Part shown: one piece after another, positions 1 to 5,692 of the stretch
Position numbering within the stretch: position 1 is the stretch's first letter
How the letters are laid out: every line of letters begins with the position of its first letter
Source of the DNA: Alphaproteobacteria bacterium
GTDB taxonomy: Bacteria; Myxococcota_A; UBA796; GCA-2862545
Assembly (NCBI GenBank): GCA_020632925.1
Contig: JACKER010000083.1
Location: forward strand, 1-7,775
Direction of reading: 5' to 3'
Length of the DNA stretch: 7,775 bases
Made by a program: the position numbers and the translations under genes
The notes under the pieces: generated by a model
The model's input: the letters and a program-made list of their open reading frames with translations, nothing else
Databases searched by the model: none
Told to the model about the DNA's origin: nothing

Positions 1-402
1 CAACAACTCGTCGAAGTCGCCTGTCGCGATGCGGATGTACGGTTCCACCAGGGGATCGTAGGGTGCGAAGAAGGATGCAGAGACGAGCTCACCGTGCATC
101 GTCCGCAGTCGTCGCCTTGGGGACAGGTAGACGGGCACACGCATCGGGAACTCGACTTCCCGTCGCAGCCAGGGCGCGTAGCGCAGGATCGCTTCCCCGA
201 CCTCCTTCCTCCCGCGGCGCGTCACGATCCGAAGTCCGCTACGGCCATACCCGCTCTCTTCCGGCGGGTCTCCGGGTGGGTTCGTCCGGGCGGATGTCGA
301 GCTGATTCCTTCGGCGGGTTCCTGGGTATGCAACCGACCCTCGGGCGCTTCGCTCGTCGGCCCTCGCGTCTTGGCTTCTTCTTTCCCTTCTTCGGGCGCC
401 AT
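1..402 (-). CDS. Unrecognised protein, N-terminal part (runs off left edge)
   Basis: A minus-strand reading frame starts at ATG 402-400 and stays open for all 134 codons to the window edge, so the C-terminus is missing. A purine-rich AGGGAG (409-414 on the plus map) lies 6 bases upstream of the ATG and supports this start, although the frame is open further upstream. Residues 1-52 are rich in Pro, Glu, Ser and Thr and look disordered (MAPEEGKEEAKTR...). From about residue 55 the sequence becomes globular: GLRIVTRRGRKEVGEAILRY, then APWLRREVEFPMRVPVYLSP, then ELVSASFFAPYDPLVEPYIR and IATGDFDELL at the edge. This has the hydrophobic pattern of a real folded domain, unlike the Arg/Pro-rich shadow frames opposite it. 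I do not recognise the family with certainty. The phrase VEPYIRIATGDFDELL may precede a catalytic or metal-binding segment lying outside the window, but none is visible. Function unassigned. Confidence 0.72.
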   Translation of the reverse strand, partial: MAPEEGKEEAKTRGPTSEAPEGRLHTQEPAEGISSTSARTNPPGDPPEESGYGRSGLRIVTRRGRKEVGEAILRYAPWLRREVEFPMRVPVYLSPRRRLRTMHGELVSASFFAPYDPLVEPYIRIATGDFDELL

Positions 403-943
403 GGGTTTCTCCCTGCATCGCTCGATGCCACACCGTATCATGCAAGCGCGGGGTCGGAGCCTTCTTCCAGCCTCTCCTTCCCTGCGCTCCTCCTCGTCTT
501 TCTCCTCCTCCGCGGTGCTCCGCGGTGCTTCGATGCTCCGCGTTGAAGAGCCGAGCTGACACGCTGTGCCAGCGGTTCCGATCGTCGCCAAGGCGCCATC
601 CACACCCGGTACGTCGAGTCGTGCTGATCACCGGCAGAGGCGGGCCACTTCGTGCTCCACGGAGCTGGCTGCCTGCTTCGAGACCTCGCCCCGGCACCCT
701 GCCTCCAGCACGCTGCCCGGACACCGCTCGCGACGCCGAGCACCGCGTCCAGCACGTCCCGGACGGTTTGCGCGGGGAGCCCGAGGCCGGAACCGAGCGC
801 GATCAGAGCGTCGCGCTGGACCTCGCTCACGTGGCCGCCCACCTGGGATGCCCTTGGCACCGAGTTCCGAGTTGACTACGAAGCCATCCTCCCTCGGCGA
901 GACTCGACCGCACTTCGACAATCCACGAGCAAAATCACGTCCC
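403..943. other. Stretch without a confident gene
   Basis: Several open frames cross this region on both strands, but most have the Arg/Pro/Ser composition of shadows. The plus strand is pyrimidine-rich between about 462 and 510 and contains a 10-bp tandem duplication, CTCCGCGGTG, at 508-517 and 518-527. The only protein-like segment is on the minus strand from a GTG at 830 (MSEVQRDALIALGSGLGL, then PAQTVRDVLDAVLGVAS). It degenerates after about 35 residues, while a neighbouring frame continues with a plausible ending (EVSKQAASSVEHEVARLCR, stop at 628-630). This could be a small frameshifted gene of about 67 residues, but the evidence is weak. Nothing else is supported here. Confidence 0.4.
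409..414 (-). promoter_or_regulatory. Ribosome binding site of the left-edge gene
   Basis: Minus-strand AGGGAG lies 6 bases before ATG 402. It decides the start among several in-frame possibilities, because the frame is open upstream. Upstream of it the minus strand is strongly purine-rich between about 462 and 510. Confidence 0.5.
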
Positions 944-1252
944 ATGGGATTGCGAATGCCAGGTTTCTCTACGGGTTTCGTCGTGGCCAGCGACCCGTTT
1001 CTCGCGACCGACCTCCTCGCTGGAACCATCCGCGAAACGTTGCCATCGGGCAGCATCGTGACTGTCGGGTTCGTTCACGTACCGAAGCCGTCCAATGTCC
1101 TTCAGGCTCGAGCCGGGACGTTCCGAATCCGCGAAGCTCAGGGGATCTACCGGCATAGGCTCGGTGAGCCGCTACGATCGCTCTCACCTCCACGGGAGTT
1201 CTGCGCCTTTGGGATGCATGACCTACATGTTTGCATGTCCAGGGTTCGGCAG
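944..1252 (+). pseudogene. Possible 5' part of a gene split by the ISKra4 element
   Basis: From ATG 944 (alternative ATG 956) a plus-strand frame runs open into the left end of the ISKra4-family element. Its first part is unusually protein-like for this region: MGLRMPGFSTGFVVASDPFL, then ATDLLAGTIRETLPSGSIVT and VGFVHVPKPSNVLQARAG, with alternating hydrophobic segments and no Arg/Pro runs. When the element and one copy of the 9-bp duplication are removed, the frame joins that at 2866-3141 in phase, giving 194 residues. No good ribosome binding site is visible before 944, and third-position GC is lower than in the transposase genes. Open frames are common at this GC, so phase agreement alone is modest support. 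Unrecognised; no function proposed. Confidence 0.33.
1244..1252. repeat. 9-bp target-site duplication, left copy (ISKra4)
   Basis: GTTCGGCAG is identical to 2857-2865 and directly abuts the GGG terminus of the element. Confidence 0.82.
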
Positions 1253-2856
1253 GGGCGTGATGATCGAGAGCCGTTCGCATCAGGCAGCACGCTTCGGGCT
1301 CCGTGCGCTCGGACGCCACCCCGTGATCTCGAGCACGCTCCGCTCGAGCTCAGCCCAGCGGCCGCTCTTCGCATGAGCGCGTAGATGCAGGATTCCCTCG
1401 GCGTGTTCCTCGGTCCACGTGATGCTCGCGCCCTTCATCCGCAGGTTGATGACCCTGCGCACAGCAGACTCCACCGCTCCGCTTCCGATGGGTCGCTTCT
1501 CATCTCGGAACGCTGCATATCGGAGGCGTTCACGGTTCCTGGCCCAGTACTCCGACTCCGTCTCCATGTCCGCGTCCTTCCGGGTCCCGATCACGCGGAC
1601 GACATCCTCGATGGCCTCGATGTCGCCGGCCTTGAGGCGCCGCTTCTGCTCGTGCAGCCACTCGAGCCGGAGGTCCTCGCCCCATCGAGTCTGCGTCTTC
1701 GAGAGCTCCGTCAGCCGCTCCACGACGTGGAAGTAGTCCACGATCTCGTGGAACCGCTCCTCTGGAAGAGACAGAGCCTGCCGGAGCGCGTCTGTTCGAC
1801 GCCAGATCCACTTCGCGCCGTCAGCAACGAAAACCACCGACTCCGCGTGATGGGCTCCCATCCGCAGCAGGTGGAACCGGAGCAGCTCGAACACAGCGTC
1901 CGCGTTCCCCAGCGTCCCGTCGATCACCGTGGGAACGAGCCGGTCTCGGCGCCCTTCCTCATCCACCACGTAGAGGGTGAGGACCTTGGGCTCGCGCCAC
2001 TCGGTTTCGAAGTGCTTGCGCCCGCCCGCTCTCGGACGACCGGCCACCCGCTTGCGGATGTTGACGCGCCCGCCATCGACCGCGGCGACGACACGGCGAC
2101 CCGCGAAGGGCCCGTCATTCACGCCCTCCTCGAGGGCCCGCATCGCGTGTCGTCGAGCACGCAGGGCGTCGTCCGTCACCAGATACGTCAGGCGCAGGGC
2201 GGCCTTGTGGTCGATCACCACGCCGCCTTCCGCGAGGAGATCCCGAGCGGAGTCCACCGAGTTCGCCTCACAGACCGCACGACTGACGAGGAGACGCAAC
2301 GCCGGAGTGCTACGACCGACGATGCCGAGCTGGTCCAGGACCGGGTACACACCCGTCCCGTCCTTCCCGCGCTTCTCGAGCTTCACCGTCCCTCTTGGCC
2401 GACTGCTCGCATAGGGGGTCTCCACGTGGATGACCTGCCCACCGAGCGTTCGGATGGGCGTCCTCCGCTTTCGCTCGGTGCGGATGTCGATTCCGCGCAG
2501 ATCGGCCTTTGCCCTCACCCTCGCCAGAGCCTCCTTTCGACGACCCTCATCATCGGAGATGCTCTGAATGACGCGCTCCGTCATCGCGGCGGCAAGCTCG
2601 CGCGCCATGCTCACCAACTCGCGCTCCGAGGCGGCGAACGACGACGGCTCCCGAGCCTCACCGAGCTCCCGTACGACCTCGACGAGGCGGGCGCGAAACG
2701 CCGCGACCACATCGTCCACCAGCTGGTCCATGTCTCCCATGAGGGGACCAGATCACGGCGTTCGCCCTCATGCAACCCAGGCCGGCCATTCAGATCGACC
2801 TACGCCGACAACGACCGGGTCACACGGCAACACCGCGGCAGTCCGGGATCGCGCCC
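1253..2856 (-). mobile_element. Complete ISKra4-family insertion sequence (1604 bp)
   Basis: The element carries one DDE transposase gene on the minus strand and is bounded by a 9-bp direct repeat, GTTCGGCAG, at 1244-1252 and 2857-2865. The ends begin GGG and finish CCC, as known for ISKra4-family elements, whose main subgroup makes 9-bp duplications. Left end GGGCGTGATGATCGAGAGCC and the inverted right end GGGCGCGATCCCGGACTGCC agree at 13 of 20 positions, including bases 1-5 and 7-9. The 1604-bp length fits the family. Matching gene type, end sequence and duplication length together make these boundaries secure. An intact transposase and perfect duplication suggest a fairly recent insertion. 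Confidence 0.85.
1280..2740 (-). CDS. ISKra4-family DDE transposase
   Basis: This 486-residue transposase catalyses the DNA cleavage and strand-transfer steps of element movement. Residues 1-100 form a charged helical N-terminal region. The RNase H-like catalytic core has Asp222 in VAAVDGGRVNIRK, Asp307 in VVFVADGAKWIWRR and Glu424 in RPIGSGAVESAVRRVINLRM. The IVDYFHVVERL segment at about 333-343 and the EEHAEGILHLRA segment near the C-terminus are also typical of ISKra4-family transposases. All three acidic residues are present and the frame is uninterrupted, so it is probably functional. The ATG at 2740 has no clear ribosome binding site; an in-frame ATG at 2731 is an alternative start. The gene nearly fills its element, with 27 bp left beyond its stop and 116 bp before its start. 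An open frame of 494 codons lies antisense to it and is a composition artefact. Confidence 0.93.
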   Translation of the reverse strand: MGDMDQLVDDVVAAFRARLVEVVRELGEAREPSSFAASERELVSMARELAAAMTERVIQSISDDEGRRKEALARVRAKADLRGIDIRTERKRRTPIRTLGGQVIHVETPYASSRPRGTVKLEKRGKDGTGVYPVLDQLGIVGRSTPALRLLVSRAVCEANSVDSARDLLAEGGVVIDHKAALRLTYLVTDDALRARRHAMRALEEGVNDGPFAGRRVVAAVDGGRVNIRKRVAGRPRAGGRKHFETEWREPKVLTLYVVDEEGRRDRLVPTVIDGTLGNADAVFELLRFHLLRMGAHHAESVVFVADGAKWIWRRTDALRQALSLPEERFHEIVDYFHVVERLTELSKTQTRWGEDLRLEWLHEQKRRLKAGDIEAIEDVVRVIGTRKDADMETESEYWARNRERLRYAAFRDEKRPIGSGAVESAVRRVINLRMKGASITWTEEHAEGILHLRAHAKSGRWAELERSVLEITGWRPSARSPKRAA

Positions 2857-2865
2857 GTTCGGCAG
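2857..2865. repeat. 9-bp target-site duplication, right copy (ISKra4)
   Basis: GTTCGGCAG is identical to 1244-1252 and directly follows the CCC terminus of the element. Confidence 0.82.
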
Positions 2866-3141
2866 TTGACAATGGGGGTCTTCGTTGCAATTGGAGAGAA
2901 CGCCTTAGCACCCTGTGATCCACCGGGCGAGTTGGAATTGATCGGGCCAGGGTGGGGCGGCGACCAGGTCCGTGCAGCGAACTCTCTGGTAGACTGGTGC
3001 GAGGGGCTTGGGGTTCAGCTGATCTGGCCTCTCGGCTTCGCAGACGACCCGGAAACTGGATGGGCGATGGTTGGTGCCAGGTCACTCCTGGAATCCAAGA
3101 GCCTACAGATGGCGGGAACTGAGGTCGGGGAGTTGGAGTGA
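2866..3141 (+). pseudogene. Unrecognised small ORF or 3' part of the ISKra4-split gene
   Basis: A plus-strand frame leaves the right end of the ISKra4 element and stops at 3139-3141. The first ATG inside it is at 2872, giving 89 residues, but no ribosome binding site precedes it, so I favour the view that this is the tail of a gene whose head lies before the element. The sequence is protein-like: MGVFVAIGENALAPCDPPGE, LELIGPGWGGDQVRAANS, LVDWCEGLGVQLIWPLGF, ADDPETGWAMVGAR. It has several Trp residues and a negative net charge, unlike shadow frames. Its last 39 bases overlap an open extension of the convergent regulator frame; if that frameshift is repaired, the regulator ends at 3266 and there is no overlap. 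Family not recognised. Confidence 0.42.
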
Positions 3142-3269
3142 GGTTTCGACTGAAAACAGATCATCCCATTCTGGAGACCGCCCGGGCTGGCGCGTCTCCT
3201 CCGCTCGTACATCGCCCTGATCCAGTACATCGCCTCGTGCGCCACCACCCGGAGCTCCCGATGGGTCAA
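3015..3269 (-). pseudogene. Possible remnant of a gene coupled to the XRE regulator
   Basis: A minus-strand frame begins with TTG at 3269-3267, overlapping the repaired regulator stop in the sequence TTGA, a junction typical of translationally coupled genes. Its first 27 or so residues are coherent and helix-forming: LTHRELRVVAHEAMYWIRAM, then YERRRRA. After about residue 30 (position ~3175) it changes to unstructured-looking sequence and ends at 3015, inside the region that reads better on the plus strand. This may be the head of a partner gene cut by an old rearrangement. It does not resemble the HipA N-terminus as I know it. Low confidence, function unknown. Confidence 0.25.
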
Positions 3270-3537
3270 CGGCGCTCCCGGAGCTCCGCGAGCGTGCGGG
3301 CTCGGGCTGCTGCAGGAGGGACTCCACGTCGCGCAGGTGACCCAGAGCCGAGAGGACCCGTAGGAACGTGGTGATCTGCCCGGTCCCGCTCTGCTCGAGG
3401 CGTTGGACGGTGGCGACGCCGACCAGGGCGCGCTCGGCGAGCTCGGCCTGCGTGAGCCCCTGACGCCTGCGGGCTTCGCGAATGCGCGCCGCGATCAATC
3501 GAGAGGCGTCCGGCACGGTGAGGAGGAGGGTGAGCAT
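3266..3537 (-). pseudogene. HipB-like Cro/C1 (XRE) regulator, apparently frameshifted
   Basis: From ATG 3537 the protein begins MLTLLLTVPDASRLIAARIR, followed by a classic Cro/C1 helix-turn-helix at about residues 14-66 (EARRRQGLTQAELAERALVG, then VATVQRLEQSG) and the FLRVLSALGHLRDVESLLQQ helix typical of HipB-type antitoxin and repressor proteins. As written the frame continues to 3103 (144 residues), but after Pro80 it becomes low-complexity Arg/Ser/Gly. If the run of three G at 3298-3300 (plus map) were four, the protein would end PEPRTLAELRERR and stop at 3266-3268. That gives 90 residues, a normal length and ending for this family. The break may be a real single-base deletion or a sequencing error. 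The DNA-binding domain is complete either way. Upstream, 11 bases before the ATG, lies a long inverted repeat that is a likely autoregulatory operator. No intact HipA kinase follows. Confidence 0.8.
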
Positions 3538-3548
3538 GCGCAGAATCT

Positions 3549-3601
3549 ATCGAAATCGATGGATTCTGGCTCTCCCGGAGGCGAGATCCATCGATTTCGA
3601 T
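3549..3601 (-). promoter_or_regulatory. Operator-like inverted repeat before the XRE gene
   Basis: ATCGAAATCGATGGAT at 3549-3564 is repeated as its exact reverse complement at 3586-3601, with a 21-bp spacer. Each arm also contains the near-palindrome TCGAAATCGA. The block ends 11 bases before the regulator's ATG, overlapping where its promoter should be (a TAGATT, possible -10, lies at 3545-3550 on the minus strand). Cro/C1 and HipB proteins bind such two-site operators as dimers and repress their own gene. That this protein binds here is inferred from position. Confidence 0.65.
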
Positions 3602-3624
3602 GTATCGGAACCTGGATCCGGGGA

Positions 3625-3806
3625 CCCACCCTGTCCCCCGCTGCCACGGGGGTTATCCGGGAATCGTCGGTTCGTGAAGAGGAAATCCAGGGGGAACCTC
3701 ATCAACCCGGAAAGGCCCACCCTCTCCCCCGCTCGCACGGGGGATACTCAGCTCCGGCCCATCCTGGAAGAGGAAATCCCACCCGACCCCTCCGAAGCTC
3801 CCGCCA
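3625..3806. repeat. Two copies of a 91-bp-period repeat with conserved hairpins
   Basis: A 28-bp block at 3625-3652 recurs at 3716-3743 with three differences, and GAAGAGGAAATCC at 3676-3688 recurs exactly at 3767-3779, both at the same 91-bp offset. The sequence between the blocks has diverged. Each 28-bp block holds a hairpin with identical 6-bp arms, CCCCCG and CGGGGG, and a variable 6-base loop (CTGCCA or CTCGCA). The pattern suggests a dispersed intergenic repeat of the REP or MITE kind that duplicated here. It fills most of the gap between the regulator and the next gene. Confidence 0.62.
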
Positions 3807-3881
3807 CGACGGTGGCGCCCTGTCGAATCCGCATGAAGGGGTAGGGTGTGACGTGCAGCGAGGAGGGGCATAGAGCGCGCC

Positions 3882-4912
3882 ATGCTCCTCCTGTTCGCGC
3901 ATGCGCTGGCCTCCGACCGCACCGACTGTCACGACGGCGACCTGCCGGCCTGTGAGCGCGTCCTGGGCCTGGAGGCGGGGCGTTTGATCGCGTCTGGCGA
4001 CGACGGTGTGCCCGACGTCCGTCTGACCACGAGCTTCGCGGTGGTCGCCGAGCGGGCTTGCGAGCTGGGAAACGCGGGCGCGTGCAGCTACCTCCAGCGA
4101 ACCCCGCCCGAGCTCCCGACCCCGCTCGACCCGCGCGTGAGGCGCTTCGACGGCCTGGGCGTCCCGCTGCCGGGGGGCACGTGGATCGCCCTTCGTGAAG
4201 GAGAGCTCGGGACCACGGGGCGCTGGGTCGCCGGAGCCGAGCATGCGGCCCTGGTGGGAGACGCCGTCGTGCTGTCGGGGCCCACCGGATGGCTCGTGGT
4301 CGACCGGAAGGGCGTGCGCGCACCGTCCCTGGAGGCTGCCCCCACCGGAACCCGCGTGTGCTCCGAGCACCAGCACCCGGGAGCCCGCATCCGGTACACA
4401 GCCCCCGACTGTGGCCTGCGAGAGGGCAAGGTAGGGCAGGCGGTCCGTCCGGACGGGTCGGTGGTGCGGTGGGAAGCCCCGGGAGTGGCCGAGAAGACGC
4501 TCGTCAGCGGTGAGCACGTCGCGCGGCTCCGGTACAAACCCGACAAGCAGCGGTACTTCGTGCTCGTCGACGACCGCCCGAGGGGCCCCAGGGGAGAGCT
4601 CGTGGACCTGCACACGGACGGCTCGCTCCTGCTGATCGACGGAACCGGGCGTGGCGAGCTCGCGAAGGTGGTGCTCGTCCGACCGGATGGCCAACGCTCG
4701 ATCGAGCTCGAGGCGCAGCGGACCCTGGTCGGGGGCCGTGTCGTCGCGGGTTTCCTGCCGGACGGGCGCATCGCGGCCGGCGGACGGGCTCCTGCGCGTC
4801 CTGGAGCGCAGCGGTGACGTGGCGCTCGAGGTCCCGGTGGGACCCGACGTCCACCCTCTGGCGCTACACCCCCATCCGGACGGCCGCTCGGTCGTCCTGC
4901 AATCACGGCAGG
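3882..4912 (+). pseudogene. Sel1-like secreted protein, 5' part (frameshifted and split by IS66)
   Basis: The gene starts at ATG 3882, 13 bases after AGGAGGGG (3861-3868). Residues 1-10 (MLLLFAHALA) look like a short export signal. Two paired-cysteine motifs, CHDGDLPAC (16-24) and CELGNAGAC (60-68), resemble Cys-type Sel1-like repeats of exported bacterial proteins. The rest consists of short beta-rich stretches with DG turns (LVVDRKGVRAPS, LVDLHTDGSLLLIDGTG), suggesting a propeller-like fold. As written it ends at 4817 (311 residues). At 4779-4780 one extra G appears to have shifted the frame: removing it lets the protein continue ADGLLRVLERSGDVALEVPV and then LALHPHPDGRSVVLQSRQ up to the IS66 element at 4913. 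The remainder lies at 7393-7592. The restored protein would have 409 residues. Function unknown; probably periplasmic or surface-located. Confidence 0.75.
4905..4912. repeat. 8-bp target-site duplication, left copy (IS66)
   Basis: ACGGCAGG is identical to 7385-7392 and abuts the GTGACC terminus of the element. IS66-family elements are known to make 8-bp duplications. Confidence 0.92.
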
Positions 4913-4940
4913 GTGACCCATCAGCGAAGCCGTGGAGCGC
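4913..4940 (+). repeat. IS66 left terminal inverted repeat
   Basis: Begins GTGACCCATCAGCGAAGCCG and pairs with the reverse complement of 7357-7384 at 23 of 28 positions. The match is nearly perfect over the outer 20 bases. Confidence 0.9.
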
Positions 4941-4979
4941 GGTGACGTGCACCTGGTGATCCTGGGCCCGGAGGTTTGC

Positions 4980-5276
4980 ATGGCCAGGAAGATCCGGGAC
5001 GAGAACGACGCGCGGGACTGCATCGAGGCATGGAGCCAGAGCGGAAGGCCGCTCGCTGAGTGGGCACGTGCCCACGGCATCGACGGGAGGTCCCTGCACT
5101 GCTGGAAGCTGAACCTGCTGGGTCGCGACCAGCCCGGCCGCCTGGTCGAGCTCGTGCCCGAGCCTGCACGCTCCGCGCGGTACCTCGTCCGCTTCGACGG
5201 CATCGAGGTCGAGGTCGGCGACGACTTCCGCGACGGCACGCTCGAGCGCCTCCTGCGCGTGCTCACCGCATGCTGA
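4980..5276 (+). CDS. tnpA: IS66-family accessory protein TnpA
   Basis: This 98-residue protein is the first of the three IS66 proteins. ATG 4980 is preceded by GGAGG at 4970-4974 with a 5-base gap, which decides the start over an in-frame upstream extension. The N-terminal half carries a transposase-type helix-turn-helix (about residues 5-45: DARDCIEAWSQSGRPLAEWA, then RAHGIDGRSLHCWK), the segment thought to bind DNA. The C-terminal half (YLVRFDGIEVEVGDDFRD, then GTLERLLRVL) is the small beta-plus-helix module common to IS66 TnpA proteins. The stop overlaps the tnpB start in ATGCTGA, so translation of the two is probably coupled. Known IS66 elements need TnpA together with TnpB and TnpC for normal transposition; its exact role is unclear. 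Confidence 0.88.
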   Translation: MARKIRDENDARDCIEAWSQSGRPLAEWARAHGIDGRSLHCWKLNLLGRDQPGRLVELVPEPARSARYLVRFDGIEVEVGDDFRDGTLERLLRVLTAC

Positions 5277-5629
5277 GCTGGCCCCCGGCCATCCGCGTCT
5301 TCCTCGCGGTGCAGCCCGTCGACATGCGAGGGGCACACAACTCCCTCGCCGGGGTCGCCCGCAGCCTCGGTCTCGACCCCACCGACGGCAACCTCTACGT
5401 CTTCCTCAACCAGCGACGCTTCCTCGCCGCACTCCTCTGGTACGACGGCTCCGGCTGGTGCGTGCTCAAGAAGCGCCTCTCCCGAGGCACCTTCCAGCTC
5501 CCCGCTGTCCCCGCGCACGCCACCAGACTCCAGATCGACGCGGCGTCGTTGGCCAGTCTTCTCCAGGGTGTGGACCTCCGCGCGCCGAGGCGCCGGTGGT
5601 TCAGGAAGAACGCGCATCTCGGGGCCTGA
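5270..5629 (+). CDS. tnpB: IS66-family accessory protein TnpB
   Basis: This 119-residue protein matches the IS66 Orf2 family in length and motifs: MLSWPPAIRVFLAVQPVDMR near the start, GLDPTDGNLYVFLNQRRF in the middle, and LLWYDGSGWCVLKKRLSRGT before the end. It starts at ATG 5270, inside the last codons of tnpA (ATGCTGA overlap), as usual for this family. This start removes a long non-homologous N-terminal extension that the open frame would allow back to 5060. It is an essential helper of transposition in characterised IS66 elements, with unknown biochemical activity. It is not related to the RNA-guided TnpB of IS200/IS605 elements despite the shared name. Its C-terminus is followed by 63 bases before tnpC. 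Confidence 0.92.
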   Translation: MLSWPPAIRVFLAVQPVDMRGAHNSLAGVARSLGLDPTDGNLYVFLNQRRFLAALLWYDGSGWCVLKKRLSRGTFQLPAVPAHATRLQIDAASLASLLQGVDLRAPRRRWFRKNAHLGA

Positions 5630-5692
5630 GGTTCGTCGATCCCTTTCGCGGGGTGGGTAGCTTCGGGAGCGGGAACATCGTCTTCTTCGGGC

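Noticed and set aside
1211..1240. Palindrome-like sequence with repeated ATGCAT/CATGT before the ISKra4 element
   Set aside because: The arms match only imperfectly and are not tied to a gene start, so there is too little support to call a site.
1385..2869. 494-codon open frame on the plus strand
   Set aside because: It is exactly antisense to the ISKra4 transposase and runs across the element's end, so it is a codon-bias artefact.
3103..3537. Intact HipBA toxin-antitoxin system
   Set aside because: Only a HipB-like DNA-binding protein is present. No HipA kinase motifs occur on either strand nearby, and the downstream frame is short and degenerate.
3702..5336. 544-codon open frame on the minus strand
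   Set aside because: It crosses the 91-bp repeats, the pseudogene and an IS66 boundary without any recognisable domain. The composition is that of a shadow frame.
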